This document shows positions 47,075 to 55,808 of a stretch of 64,000 nucleotides of DNA, in pieces. Made by a program: the position numbers and the translations under genes. The stretch is from Burkholderiaceae bacterium (GTDB lineage Bacteria; Pseudomonadota; Gammaproteobacteria; Burkholderiales; Burkholderiaceae_E), in contig JAGXFR010000012.1 of the NCBI GenBank assembly GCA_024637155.1, positions 25,495-89,494 of the forward strand, in the 5' to 3' direction. Under the pieces are notes generated by a model. That model searched no databases. It saw only the letters and a list, made by a program, of their open reading frames with translations, and was not told the DNA's origin. How positions within the stretch are numbered: the stretch's first letter is position 1; each line of letters begins with the position of its first letter.

Positions 47075-48025
47075 ATGAGCGAAGGGCACCTCGAACACCT
47101 CGGCAACGGCATCCACGTGGTCGACTCCGGTTACCTGCGGGCGCAGTTCGACGCCATCCACATCGTCGTGTCGGGCGACCGGGCGGCGATCGTCGACACG
47201 GCGACCGCGCGTTCGGCACCACGCGTGCTCGCCGCGCTTGCCGCGCTGGGCATCGCGCGCGACAAGGTCGACTATGTGGTGCTCACCCATGTGCACCTCG
47301 ACCATGCGGGCGGCGCGGGGACGCTGATGGCGGCGCTGCCCAACGCGCGCCTGACCGTCCACCCGCTGGGCGCGCGCCACATGATCGACCCGGCGAAGCT
47401 GTGGGCCGGAACCTGCGAGGTCTACGGCGAGGAGCGCGCCCGCGCGATGTACGGCGGCCCGACGCCGGTGCCCGCCGAGCGCGTGATTGAAACCCCCGAG
47501 GGCGCGACGGTGTCGCTCGCCGGACGGGTGCTCGAGTTCTACGACACGCCGGGCCACGCGCGCCATCACGTGACGATCCGCGACACGCAGACCGGGCACC
47601 TCTTCACCGGCGACACCTTCGGCATCGCGTATCGCGATTTCGACGTCGACGGACGGGCGTTCCTGATCCCTTCTTCGACCCCGGTGCAGTTCGACCCCGT
47701 GCAGCTGCACCGATCGGTCGACCGGCTGCTGGCGCTGGCGCCCGAGGCCGTCTACCTGACGCACTACTCGCGCCGCGGCGACGTGCCCGCGCTGGGCGTG
47801 CAGCTCAAGCGCCGCATCGACGCTTATGTCGCGATCGGCGAGGCGCACGCCGGCGCCGGCGACGAGCGCCAGACACGCATCGAAGCGGCCATGGGCGCGT
47901 TCCTGATCGCCGAAGCACGTGCCCACGGCACGGGGTTCGACGATGCGCAGATCGCGCGATTGCTGGAGGTGGACATCGTGCTCAACAGCGCCGGGCTCGT
48001 GAGCTGGCTCAATCGGACGGGCTGA
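47075..48025 (+). CDS. MBL-fold metallo-hydrolase
   Basis: 316-residue metallo-beta-lactamase-fold hydrolase. Metal-binding motif VLTHVHLDHAGGAG near residue 75, second His in DTPGHARHHVTI and the Asp in LFTGDTFGIAYRDFD. ATG 47075 begins the family-like segment EHLGNGIHVVDSGY; an in-frame ATG 177 bp upstream would add sequence without domain character. The flavodiiron/glyoxalase II-like class has many substrates and nothing here names one. The 234-bp gap upstream holds no recognised gene; it contains a weak CCCCT/AGGGG hairpin near 46925. Confidence 0.85.
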   Translation: MSEGHLEHLGNGIHVVDSGYLRAQFDAIHIVVSGDRAAIVDTATARSAPRVLAALAALGIARDKVDYVVLTHVHLDHAGGAGTLMAALPNARLTVHPLGARHMIDPAKLWAGTCEVYGEERARAMYGGPTPVPAERVIETPEGATVSLAGRVLEFYDTPGHARHHVTIRDTQTGHLFTGDTFGIAYRDFDVDGRAFLIPSSTPVQFDPVQLHRSVDRLLALAPEAVYLTHYSRRGDVPALGVQLKRRIDAYVAIGEAHAGAGDERQTRIEAAMGAFLIAEARAHGTGFDDAQIARLLEVDIVLNSAGLVSWLNRTG

Positions 48026-48089
48026 CGACGCGCGACGGAGACACGCACGGGCGCGAGCGGTGTGCCGCCGCGCGGCCCGCCGATCCTTC

Positions 48090-48956
48090 TCAGATCATCG
48101 CAAGCGGGCGCTTGCGCGCCGGGGGCGGAAAGGCCGCGTCCAGCTGCGCGAGGTCATCGGCATCGAGACGCAGCCCGCGCGCCGCGGCATTTTCCTCGAC
48201 GCCGGCGACCCGCCCCGACTTGGGGATGACGATCGTTCCCGGACGGCGCAGCAGCCAGGCGAGCGCCACCTGCGCGGCGGTCGCTCCGTGGCGGCGCGCG
48301 ACTCCGGCCAGCGCGCGGTGCCCGAGAAGCCGGCCCTCGTCGAGCGGGCAGTAGGCCATCGTGACGACGCCGTGCGCCGCGTGCCACGGCAGCAGTTGGA
48401 CCTCGACACCACGCTCACTGAGTGCGTAGTAGACCTGGTTGGCCGCGCACGCAGCGCCGCCGGGGAGAGCGCCGAGTTCGCGCAGGTCCGCCACGTCGAA
48501 GTTCGATACGCCCCAGCGCCGGATCTTGCCCGCGCGCAGCAGCGCCGCGAAAGCCTCCAGCGTCTCGGCAAGCGGATGCGACCCGCGCCAGTGCAGCAGG
48601 TACAGGTCGATCGCCTCCACGCGCAGGCGTTCCAGGCTGCGCTCGCACGCCGCCAAGGTGCCCGTGCGCGAGGCGTTGGACGGCAGCACCTTGGTGACTA
48701 CGAAGGCCTGCTCGCGCAGGCCTGCCAGCGCTTCGCCAACCACGCGCTCAGAGCCGCCGTCGGCGTACATTTCGGCGGTGTCGATCACCGTGAGCCCGAG
48801 TTCCAGCCCACGACGCAGCGCCGCAACCTCGGCGCCGCGCTGCGCGGCACGTTCCCCCATCTTCCAGGTACCCATGCCGAGCGCCGGCAACGCCGTGCCG
48901 TCGCGCAGAACGACCGATTCCGGCGCTGTGCCTGCCGAATCGGGGGGCGAATTCAC
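48090..48956 (-). CDS. Aldo/keto reductase
   Basis: 288-residue NAD(P)H-dependent TIM-barrel reductase. Family blocks: LGMGTWKMGERAAQ, TVIDTAEMYADGGSERVVGEA (Asp and Tyr of the catalytic tetrad), FVVTKVLPSNASRTG (Lys), DLYLLHWRGSHPLAET (His-Trp in place of the common QIHWPD), GVSNFDVADLREL and the cofactor site VIPKSGRVAGVEEN. GTG 48956 overlaps the TGA of the upstream methyltransferase gene by four bases, supporting the start. The physiological carbonyl substrate is unknown. Convergent with the MBL hydrolase. Confidence 0.9.
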   Translation of the reverse strand: MNSPPDSAGTAPESVVLRDGTALPALGMGTWKMGERAAQRGAEVAALRRGLELGLTVIDTAEMYADGGSERVVGEALAGLREQAFVVTKVLPSNASRTGTLAACERSLERLRVEAIDLYLLHWRGSHPLAETLEAFAALLRAGKIRRWGVSNFDVADLRELGALPGGAACAANQVYYALSERGVEVQLLPWHAAHGVVTMAYCPLDEGRLLGHRALAGVARRHGATAAQVALAWLLRRPGTIVIPKSGRVAGVEENAAARGLRLDADDLAQLDAAFPPPARKRPLAMI

Positions 48957-49591
48957 GGGAACGGGTGCGCGTGGCCGTTGAGCGGCAGTGCGGCGCCATC
49001 GGCTCGCTTGTGCCAGCGATAGACCCGCATCGGCGGGATGTTGCGCAATTCCAGGCCCAGGCGCTCCGGTGCCCCGAGCAGCGGGGTCATGAAATTCGTG
49101 ACGTCCGCGCGCAGCTGGTAGGCCACGAAGCAGCCCTCGATCGCGAGTCCATGCGCGACGCGTTCGGCGACCTGCCGCGAAACGGCGTGCGGCATGGTGG
49201 AGAAGGGAATTCCGGAAATCACCGCCTGTGGCGCCGCAAGTCCGTGCTCCGCGAGGGTGCCTGCGAGATCGGCGGCGTCGCCGCAGTGCACGATCAGGCG
49301 CCGATCCTCGATCGCACCGAGCGAATCGGCAAAAGCGGGATCGCGCTCGATGCACAGCAGACGCGCCTGCGGACCGAGCGCGGCGAGGATCGCCCGGGTT
49401 GTCCCGCCGGTGCCGGGTCCGAGTTCAACGACCACGCGGGCCCCGTTCAAGCGGGCTGCGGCAACCACCCGACGCTCCAGAAAGCGCGAACTCGGAATCA
49501 CCGACCCGACCGAGCGCGGCGAGCGCAGGAAGCCCCGGAGAAACGCAAGCCGGTCACTGGCGGGGCGTTGAGTCAGGTCGATCGTCCGCAT
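48953..49591 (-). CDS. Phospholipid N-methyltransferase-like SAM enzyme
   Basis: 212-residue methyltransferase similar to PmtA/KsgA-fold proteins. An amphipathic N-terminus (RLAFLRGFLRSPRSVGSVIP) likely contacts the membrane, as in PmtA. SAM motif VVVELGPGTGGTTRAIL, then LLCIERDPAFADSL and the post-IV segment VISGIPFSTMPHAVSRQV. It would methylate phosphatidylethanolamine or a related amine lipid; other acceptors are possible. ATG 49591 lies inside the tail of tcdA (38-bp overlap). It is third in the leftward group qor-tcdA-pmtA-akr. Confidence 0.85.
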   Translation of the reverse strand: MRTIDLTQRPASDRLAFLRGFLRSPRSVGSVIPSSRFLERRVVAAARLNGARVVVELGPGTGGTTRAILAALGPQARLLCIERDPAFADSLGAIEDRRLIVHCGDAADLAGTLAEHGLAAPQAVISGIPFSTMPHAVSRQVAERVAHGLAIEGCFVAYQLRADVTNFMTPLLGAPERLGLELRNIPPMRVYRWHKRADGAALPLNGHAHPFP

Positions 49592-50459
49592 CTCGTGGGA
49601 TCTCCGAGTGAAGATTCGTTTCGGGGAGACGCCTGGTTGCCGCCGCCTCCGCCCCTTGCTTTTCGATTCTACGCCGTCGATTCCCGGGCGCGGAATCCAC
49701 CTCGCTGCGCAGGCGCTCGATCGCCAGCGCGGCAGCGGCGAAGCCCATCGTCGCGGTGACGGTGACGATCGACCCGTAGCCCGCGCAGGCGAGCGCCGCG
49801 CCCGGCTCGAGCGTGCCATCCTCCCGGGTGGCGGGTTCCTGCCCGCCGGGGAGTTCGCTGCTGTGGATCGCGATCACGCCGAACGCTCCCCCACCACCGC
49901 GCGCAAAGCCGTAGCGCCGCCGCAGCCGCGCACGCACCGAGGCGAGCAGCGCATCGCCGCGCGCATGCGCCAGATCCTCGCGCCGCAGCGCGAGGGGATC
50001 GATGCGCCCCCCGGCCGCGCCGCACACGATGATCGGCTGCTGACGCGCGACGCAGTGCGCGATCAGCGCAGCCTTCGCGGGTGCCTGGTCGATCGCGTCG
50101 AGCACGACGGCCGGACCTCCGGGAACCAAATCCGCCACGTTGTCCGGCGTGACGAAGTCGTCGACGCACTCCACCCGGCAGTCGGGCGCGATGTCGGCGA
50201 TGCGCGCCGCCATCACCGCGACCTTCGCCGCCCCCAGCGTGGATTCGAGCGCGAGCACCTGCCGATTGACGTTTGACTCCGCCACATGATCCAGATCGAT
50301 CAGGGTCAGGCGCCCGACCCCCGAACGGGCCAGCGCCTCGGCACTCCACGACCCGACGCCGCCGATGCCAATCACCACCACGTGGGCGGCGCGCAGCCGC
50401 GCGAGGCCGCCGGCGCCGAAGAGTCGCGCGACGCCGCCGAAGCGGCGCTCCTCATCCAC
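49554..50459 (-). CDS. tcdA: tRNA threonylcarbamoyladenosine dehydratase
   Basis: 301-residue E1-like ATP-dependent enzyme that cyclises t6A37 of tRNA to ct6A. Blocks: RRFGGVARLFGAGGLARL, nucleotide loop VIGIGGVGSWSAEALARSG, LIDLDHVAESNVNRQ, VLDAIDQAPAKAALI and IHSSELPGGQ. C-terminal residues 265-301 are basic and weakly conserved and run over the start of the next gene. GTG 50459 is chosen: it opens VDEERRFGG and lies two bases after the oxidoreductase stop; no nearer ATG fits. The E. coli protein is 268 residues, so the tail is longer here. Confidence 0.9.
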   Translation of the reverse strand: MDEERRFGGVARLFGAGGLARLRAAHVVVIGIGGVGSWSAEALARSGVGRLTLIDLDHVAESNVNRQVLALESTLGAAKVAVMAARIADIAPDCRVECVDDFVTPDNVADLVPGGPAVVLDAIDQAPAKAALIAHCVARQQPIIVCGAAGGRIDPLALRREDLAHARGDALLASVRARLRRRYGFARGGGGAFGVIAIHSSELPGGQEPATREDGTLEPGAALACAGYGSIVTVTATMGFAAAALAIERLRSEVDSAPGNRRRRIEKQGAEAAATRRLPETNLHSEIPRDADDRPDSTPRQ

Positions 50460-50461
50460 GC

Positions 50462-51430
50462 TCAGGGAATCAGCAGGGTCGAACCGGTGGTCTTGCGGCT
50501 CTCCAGGTCGATGTGCGCCTGCACGGCTTCGGCGAGCGGGTAGCGCTGGTCGATCCGAATCTTCACCTTGCCCGAACCGACGATCCGGAACAGCCGCGCC
50601 GCCATCTCCTCGAGCGTGCTGCGCGTTTCCGTATGCGACATCAGCGACGGGCGCGTGATGTAGAGCGACCCGCGCAGCGCAGTCAGCGGCATGGGCGGCA
50701 CCGCCCCCGAGGCGTTGCCGAAGCTCACCATCGTGCCGAAGGGCTGCAGGCAGTCGAGCGAGGTCTGGAAGGTATCCTTGCCGACCGAGTCGTAGACCAC
50801 CGGGACCATCGCCCCGTTCGTGATCTCGCGCACCCGCTCGACGACGTTTTCCTTGCGATAGAGAATTGTATGGTCGCATCCGTGGGCCCGCGCCAGCTTG
50901 GCCTTCTCCTCGGATCCCACGGTCCCGATCACCGTGACGCCGAGCGCCTTCGCCCACTGGGTCGCGATCAGGCCGACGCCGCCGGCGACGGCGTGAAACA
51001 GGATCGTCTGATCCTCGCGCACCGGGTAGCTGCGGTGCAGCAGGTACTCGGCGGTCAGCCCCTTCAACATCATCCCCGCCGCGACCTCGAAATCGATCGT
51101 GTTGGGCAGCTTGACCAGCGCGTTGGTGGGCATGTTGCGCACCTGCGAATACGATCCCGGCGGGCGACCCGCATAGGCAACCCGGTCACCGGGGCGCAGG
51201 TGGTTGATCTCCGAGCCCGCCGCCGTCACCACGCCCGCGCCCTCGAGGCCGATCCCCGCGGGCAGCGCCAGCGGGTAGAGACCCGTGCGGAAATAGACAT
51301 CGATGTAGTTCAGCCCGATCGCGTGGTGGCGCACCTGCACCTCCTGCGGTCCCGGCGGAGCGAGGTCCACGTCGACGTACTTCATCACTTCGGGGCCGCC
51401 GGTCGCTTCGATGCGGATTGCCTTGGTCAT
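50462..51430 (-). CDS. qor: NADPH:quinone oxidoreductase (zinc-independent MDR family)
   Basis: 322-residue medium-chain dehydrogenase reducing quinones with NADPH. Blocks: GLNYIDVYFRTGLYPL, PAGIGLEGAGVVTAAG, GDRVAYAGRPPGSYSQVRN, nucleotide loop HAVAGGVGLIATQWAKALG and GTVGSEEKAKLARAHGCDH. The structural-zinc cysteines of alcohol dehydrogenases are absent, as expected for the QOR branch. GGAGAT lies before the ATG. It is the first gene of the leftward set and divergent from the TRAP/sugar-acid operon. Confidence 0.92.
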   Translation of the reverse strand: MTKAIRIEATGGPEVMKYVDVDLAPPGPQEVQVRHHAIGLNYIDVYFRTGLYPLALPAGIGLEGAGVVTAAGSEINHLRPGDRVAYAGRPPGSYSQVRNMPTNALVKLPNTIDFEVAAGMMLKGLTAEYLLHRSYPVREDQTILFHAVAGGVGLIATQWAKALGVTVIGTVGSEEKAKLARAHGCDHTILYRKENVVERVREITNGAMVPVVYDSVGKDTFQTSLDCLQPFGTMVSFGNASGAVPPMPLTALRGSLYITRPSLMSHTETRSTLEEMAARLFRIVGSGKVKIRIDQRYPLAEAVQAHIDLESRKTTGSTLLIP

Positions 51431-51561
51431 GGGGATCTCCTGTCGTTGTTGTTGAATTGCTGGAAGTTCGATTTCCGGTCAAGTATAACGAGCGGGCCCG
51501 GCGACGATCGGCTGGCGTGCGCGCTGCGTGCGGGTCCGTGGTGGAGCTTGCCGGCGCCATC

Positions 51562-51585
51562 TGGAATCTGATATCTTAGATTCCA
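51562..51585. promoter_or_regulatory. 8-bp inverted repeat overlapping the dctQ start codon
   Basis: TGGAATCT, eight bases, AGATTCCA. The right arm ends on the first base of the ATG at 51585. A repressor bound here would block transcription or initiation of the whole TRAP/KDPG operon; the GntR/FCD regulator encoded at its end (56732) is the natural candidate. Confidence 0.5.
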
Positions 51586-52118
51586 TGGATCAACCTCCGG
51601 CCGCGCTCTCGCGCCACCTGTCTGCCGCCGAACGCGCGCTGCTCGCCGCCAACCGCTGGACGCTGATCGCCCTGATGGGTTCGATGGCGTGCCTGGTGTT
51701 CGCCAACGTCGTCTCGCGTTACCTCTTCAACCACTCGATCATCTGGGTCGAGGAGTTCACCCAGTACCAGATGATCTGGATCACCTTCCTTGGCGCCGGG
51801 CTCGCGCTGCGCGAGGGGCGTCACGTCGCGGTCGACATCGTCGAGGAGTACCTGCCGGAGGGCATGCGTCGCGCGGTGCGCAGAGCGATCGGAATCCTGA
51901 TTCTCGGATTGCTCGCAACCATCGCGATTCTCGGGGCGCAAATTGCCCAGTTCACGTGGAACCAGGAGACACCGGTGCTGAACATCCCCACCGGCATCCC
52001 CTACCTGGGCGTGCCGATCGGCGCGCTGCTCTGCGGGCTGCACCTCGTGCTGAGCTTCGGCGACTTCGTCGAGCGGCGCTTCGAACGCAGCGACGACCCG
52101 GCCACCGAGGCGCACTGA
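51585..52118 (+). CDS. dctQ: TRAP transporter small permease, DctQ family (second system)
   Basis: 177-residue four-helix protein with the DctQ blocks LVFANVVSRYLFNHSIIWVEE and LREGRHVAVDIVEEYLP. First gene of a seven-gene rightward operon (dctQ-dctM-dctP-eda-rraA-like-kdgK-gntR). The ATG at 51585 overlaps a dyad operator candidate, and no strong Shine-Dalgarno is visible in that region, so initiation may itself be regulated. Confidence 0.92.
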   Translation: MDQPPAALSRHLSAAERALLAANRWTLIALMGSMACLVFANVVSRYLFNHSIIWVEEFTQYQMIWITFLGAGLALREGRHVAVDIVEEYLPEGMRRAVRRAIGILILGLLATIAILGAQIAQFTWNQETPVLNIPTGIPYLGVPIGALLCGLHLVLSFGDFVERRFERSDDPATEAH

Positions 52119-52119
52119 C

Positions 52120-53409
52120 GTGGCACCGGTACTCTTCGCAGTCTTCGTCATCGGACTCTTCATCGGTGTCCCGATCGCTTTCGTGATGGGGCTGTCCGGT
52201 CTTCTGGCGCTGGTCTGGGAGGGCAAGCTGTCGCTCCTCTCGGTGCCGCAGCGCATCTTCGACGGCATCAATTCCTTCCCGCTGATGGCGGTGCCGTTCT
52301 TCATCCTCGCGGCCGACCTGATGACCGCCAGCGGCATCACGACCGCGCTGCTGCGCTTCTCGCAGAGCATCGTCGGCCACATCCGCGGCGGCATGGGCCA
52401 CGTCAACGTGGTCACCTCGATGCTCTTCGCCGGCATCAGCGGTTCGGCCCTGGCCGACGCCGCCGGCCCCGGCGCCATCCAGATGCGCATGATGGTTCAG
52501 GCCGGCTACGACCGATACTACTCGGCCGCGCTCTCCGCCGCGACCGCCGTCATCGGCCCGATCATCCCGCCGTCGATCATCATGGTGATCTACGCGCTCA
52601 CCGACAGCCGCGTGACCGTGGCCGGGCTGTTTCTCGCCGGCGTGCTGCCCGGCCTGCTGCTCGGCCTGGCGCTGATGGGAGCCAATCACGTGATCTCGGT
52701 GCGCCGCGGCTACGGGGCCGGAGCGCCGCGCGAGACCTGGCGCGAACGCCTGCGCTCGCTGCGCAAGGCCCTGCCCGTCCTGGCAATGCCGGCGATCATC
52801 ATCGGGGGCATCCTCTCGGGGCTCTTCACGCCGACCGAGGCGTCCGCCGTCGCCGTGTTCTACGCGCTCTTCGTCGGCCTCTTCGTGACGAAGACATTGA
52901 ATGGCCCGATCATCGCCAAGGTGCTGCTGCAAAGTTCGCTGGTCACTTCGGCCGCGCTGATCATTGTCGCGATGGCCTCGCTCTTCGCCTGGTTGCTCAC
53001 CCTGCTGCAGATCCCGCAGACGATCGCCGCGGGCATCAGCGGGCTGACGAACGATCCGCTGCTGGTGCTCTTCATCGTCGCGGCCTTCGTGCTGGTCTGC
53101 GGCCTGTTCATCGACACGCTGCCGGCGGTGATCATCCTGGTGCCCGTGCTCGGGCCGATCGCCGAGCAGTTCGGCATCCACCCGCTGCACTTCGCGATGG
53201 CGATTGTGCTCAACCTGACGATCGGCATGATCACGCCGCCGGTGGGCGCGGTGCTGTTCGTGATGACCTCGGTGGCACGCCTCAGGCTCTCGCTGCTGGC
53301 GCGTGCGGTCGTGCCGCTGCTTGCCGCCGAGCTGTGCGTCCTGTTCCTGATCATTCTTTTCCCTTCGCTCAGCACCGTGGTGCCGGCTTTCTTCGGCTAC
53401 GGACGCTGA
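52120..53409 (+). CDS. dctM: TRAP transporter large permease, DctM family (second system)
   Basis: 429-residue permease. Blocks: VIGLFIGVPIAFVMGLSGL, NSFPLMAVPFFILAADLM, GISGSALADAAGPGAIQMRM, IGPIIPPSIIMVIYAL, GLFTPTEASAVAVFYALFVG and GMITPPVGAVLFVMTSVA. GTG start one base after the dctQ stop. The transported solute is probably a sugar acid, as judged from the KDG/KDPG enzymes encoded in the same operon. Confidence 0.95.
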   Translation: MAPVLFAVFVIGLFIGVPIAFVMGLSGLLALVWEGKLSLLSVPQRIFDGINSFPLMAVPFFILAADLMTASGITTALLRFSQSIVGHIRGGMGHVNVVTSMLFAGISGSALADAAGPGAIQMRMMVQAGYDRYYSAALSAATAVIGPIIPPSIIMVIYALTDSRVTVAGLFLAGVLPGLLLGLALMGANHVISVRRGYGAGAPRETWRERLRSLRKALPVLAMPAIIIGGILSGLFTPTEASAVAVFYALFVGLFVTKTLNGPIIAKVLLQSSLVTSAALIIVAMASLFAWLLTLLQIPQTIAAGISGLTNDPLLVLFIVAAFVLVCGLFIDTLPAVIILVPVLGPIAEQFGIHPLHFAMAIVLNLTIGMITPPVGAVLFVMTSVARLRLSLLARAVVPLLAAELCVLFLIILFPSLSTVVPAFFGYGR

Positions 53410-53453
53410 GATTTCGCTGCAACCCAGACCTTTCGGTCAACCAAGGACACACC

Positions 53454-54461
53454 ATGAAAGCGATTCGATTGCTCCCGATGCTCGCCGCCGCGCTGATGGT
53501 CGCGTGGACCCCGGTCCAGGCCCAGAAGGTGCTCAAGTACGCGCACTTCCAGCCCGCCAAGGACGACCAGCCCAAGCACGTTGCCGCGCTCGCCTTCAAG
53601 GACTACGTCGAGAAAGCGACCAACGGCTCGATCAAGGTCGAGATCTTCCCGGCCGGACAGTTCGGCAAGGATCAGCCGACGATGGAAGGGGTCAAGCTCG
53701 GCACGCTCGAGATGGCCGTTGCGCACGACGGCGCGATTTCCACCGTGTACAAGCCGATCGGCGTGCTGGGCATTCCCTTCACCTTCGAGAACCACGAGCA
53801 CGCCTGGCGCGTGTACGACAGCCCCTGGCTGACCGAGTTCTCCAACGACATGATCCGCAAGCAGGGCATTCGGCTCCTCGGCCTCGCCGACAACGGCGTG
53901 CGCCACTTCACCAACAGCCTGCGTCCGATCAAGTCGCCGGCCGACATGAAGGGCATGAAGATCCGCATCCAGCCCTCGCCCGTGTACCAGGCGCTGGTCG
54001 AATCGCTCGGCGCGTCGGCCTCGGCGATTCCCTGGGCCGAGCTGCCGACCGCGCTGCAGCAGAAGGTGGTCGACGGGCAGGAGAACGGCGTCACCAACAT
54101 CCTCGCGGCGAGCCTCTACCAGCACCAGAAGTACATCACCCTCGACGGTCACGTGTGGAGCGTGCACGGCTACGTGATCAACGAGCGCTTCTACCAGTCG
54201 CTGACTCCGGTCGAGCGCAAGGCGGTCGATGAGGGTACGCAGAAGGCGATCCAGATTCACCGCAAGATGACGAGTGACCAGGACAAAAACGCCAAGCCGA
54301 TCCTGGAAAAGGTCGGCATGCAGGTCACCACGCTCACGCCCGCCGAGATCGGCGAGTTCCGCAAGCTGGCCCAGCCGCCGGTGCGCGCGTGGGCCGAGAA
54401 GGAGATCGGCAAGGAGTACGTCGACAACCTGTTCAAGGCGATCGACGCCACCCGCAAGTGA
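53454..54461 (+). CDS. dctP: TRAP transporter solute receptor, DctP family (second system)
   Basis: 335-residue receptor with a Sec signal (MKAIRLLPMLAAALMVAWTP, cleavage near VQAQ). Ligand-pocket blocks: RLLGLADNGVRHFTNSLRPI, KIRIQPSPVYQALVESLGA (carboxylate-binding Arg) and PWAELPTALQQKVVDGQENG. Unlike the first TRAP system, the receptor gene comes after the permeases and no hairpin follows it. It is 44 bp after dctM and 20 bp before eda. A hexuronate- or aldonate-type ligand is inferred from context. Confidence 0.92.
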   Translation: MKAIRLLPMLAAALMVAWTPVQAQKVLKYAHFQPAKDDQPKHVAALAFKDYVEKATNGSIKVEIFPAGQFGKDQPTMEGVKLGTLEMAVAHDGAISTVYKPIGVLGIPFTFENHEHAWRVYDSPWLTEFSNDMIRKQGIRLLGLADNGVRHFTNSLRPIKSPADMKGMKIRIQPSPVYQALVESLGASASAIPWAELPTALQQKVVDGQENGVTNILAASLYQHQKYITLDGHVWSVHGYVINERFYQSLTPVERKAVDEGTQKAIQIHRKMTSDQDKNAKPILEKVGMQVTTLTPAEIGEFRKLAQPPVRAWAEKEIGKEYVDNLFKAIDATRK

Positions 54462-54481
54462 GCGGAAAAGAGGCACGCGAT

Positions 54482-55120
54482 ATGCCCGCAACCATCACGA
54501 CACGCCTGCTCGCGCAGCGGGTGATCCCGGTGCTGCGTCTCGAGTCCCCGGAAGCCACGCAGTTGGCAGTGCATTGCCTGCACGCTGCAGACTTCCGGGT
54601 CTTCGAGATCACGATGACGACCCCCGGAGCGCTCGCGTTGATCCGCGAACTCGCCGCGACCTACCCGGACAGCCTGATCGGCGCCGGAACGGTTCTGGAC
54701 ACCTGCGCCGCGCAGGCCTGTCTCGCGCACGGCGCGCAGTTCCTGGTTTCGCCCTGCAGCGTTCCGGGCCTCACCGCGCTCGCGCACCGCGCGGGCGCGG
54801 CCGCGCTGCCGGGCGCCTTCACGCCGAGCGAGGTGCGCGCGGCGCTCGACGAGGGCGCCGACGTGGTCAAGATCTTCCCCGCCTCCAGTGGCGGTCCCGC
54901 GCATCTGGCGGCGCTGCACGCCGTGTTTCCCGATGCGCTCTTCTGTCCCACGGGCGGCGTGTCGCGCGAGAACGCGCCCGCCTACTTCGCGGCGGGTGCC
55001 GCGCTGGTCGGCATCGGCAACAACATTCTCGACCGGGCCGCGCTCGAGCGCGGCGAGCGAGCCGCCGTGATCGAACGCGCGCGCGGCCTTCTCAACGAAA
55101 TCATGCAACGGAGTCTCTGA
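54482..55120 (+). CDS. eda: 2-dehydro-3-deoxy-phosphogluconate (KDPG) aldolase
   Basis: 212-residue class I aldolase that splits KDPG to pyruvate and glyceraldehyde 3-phosphate. Features: QRVIPVLRLESPE, catalytic Glu region FRVFEITMTTPGAL, GAGTVLDTCAAQ, PGAFTPSEVRAALD and the Schiff-base Lys in DVVKIFPAS. The stop overlaps the next start by one base (TGATG). Working with KdgK encoded two genes on, it completes KDG breakdown. Confidence 0.93.
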   Translation: MPATITTRLLAQRVIPVLRLESPEATQLAVHCLHAADFRVFEITMTTPGALALIRELAATYPDSLIGAGTVLDTCAAQACLAHGAQFLVSPCSVPGLTALAHRAGAAALPGAFTPSEVRAALDEGADVVKIFPASSGGPAHLAALHAVFPDALFCPTGGVSRENAPAYFAAGAALVGIGNNILDRAALERGERAAVIERARGLLNEIMQRSL

Positions 55121-55770
55121 TGGATGTGAACGAACTGGTCAAAGGGTTTTCCGCAGTCGCCACCGCTTCGGTGGCCGACGCGGTCGACAAGGTCTGCGGG
55201 AAGCGCGGCTACATGGACCACGAGCTCAAGCCGCGCATCAACGACAAGCGCATCGTCGGCCCGGCGGTGACCGTGCTGGAGGGGCCGACCGACGAGTTCG
55301 TGCCGCCCACGCACGCGCTTGACCTGATCGACGAATGCGCGGCTGGCAGCGTCATCGTCATCGCCATCGGCGGTGAAGCCGACGTCGCCATCTGGGGCGG
55401 ACTGATGACGGCCGGCGCCTACGCCAACGGCCTCGCGGGCGCGGTGCTAGACGGGGGCGTGCGCGACCTGGGGGAGATTCGCCGCGACTACGATTTCCCG
55501 GTGATCGCACGCGCGGTCTCGCCGGGGACCACCCTGGGCCGATTCAAGACGCTGGGCGCGAACATCCCGGTGACCTGCGGCGGAATCGAGGTGAATCCGG
55601 GCGACATCATCGTCGGCGACGTCGACGGCGTGGTGGTCGTGCCGCGCGCCAGAGCCGAAGCCGTGCTCACGATGGCACAGGAAATCGACCAGCGCGAACT
55701 GGAACAGGCGCGTCTGATCGTGGAACTGAAATCGTTGCGCGAGGGTCTCGCGAAGTACGGAAGAATCTGA
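55120..55770 (+). CDS. RraA-like / HMG-CHA aldolase family protein
   Basis: 216-residue protein of the RraA-like superfamily, which includes 4-hydroxy-4-methyl-2-oxoglutarate aldolase and oxaloacetate decarboxylase; old annotations call it dimethylmenaquinone methyltransferase. Active-site blocks: GGEADVAIWGGLMTAGAY, LAGAVLDGGVRDLGEI (Arg-Asp for substrate and metal) and GDIIVGDVDGVVVVPRA. It sits between eda and kdgK, so a lyase or decarboxylase step on a sugar-acid intermediate is more plausible than RNase E inhibition. The exact reaction is not deducible. Confidence 0.85.
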   Translation: MDVNELVKGFSAVATASVADAVDKVCGKRGYMDHELKPRINDKRIVGPAVTVLEGPTDEFVPPTHALDLIDECAAGSVIVIAIGGEADVAIWGGLMTAGAYANGLAGAVLDGGVRDLGEIRRDYDFPVIARAVSPGTTLGRFKTLGANIPVTCGGIEVNPGDIIVGDVDGVVVVPRARAEAVLTMAQEIDQRELEQARLIVELKSLREGLAKYGRI

Positions 55771-55808
55771 AACGGATGTCTTCGAAACAACCGGGAGTGC
55801 GACAACAG

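Noticed and set aside
49592..49819. N-terminal extension of the phospholipid methyltransferase-like gene
   Set aside because: These codons are the out-of-frame reading of tcdA; the protein starts naturally at 49591.
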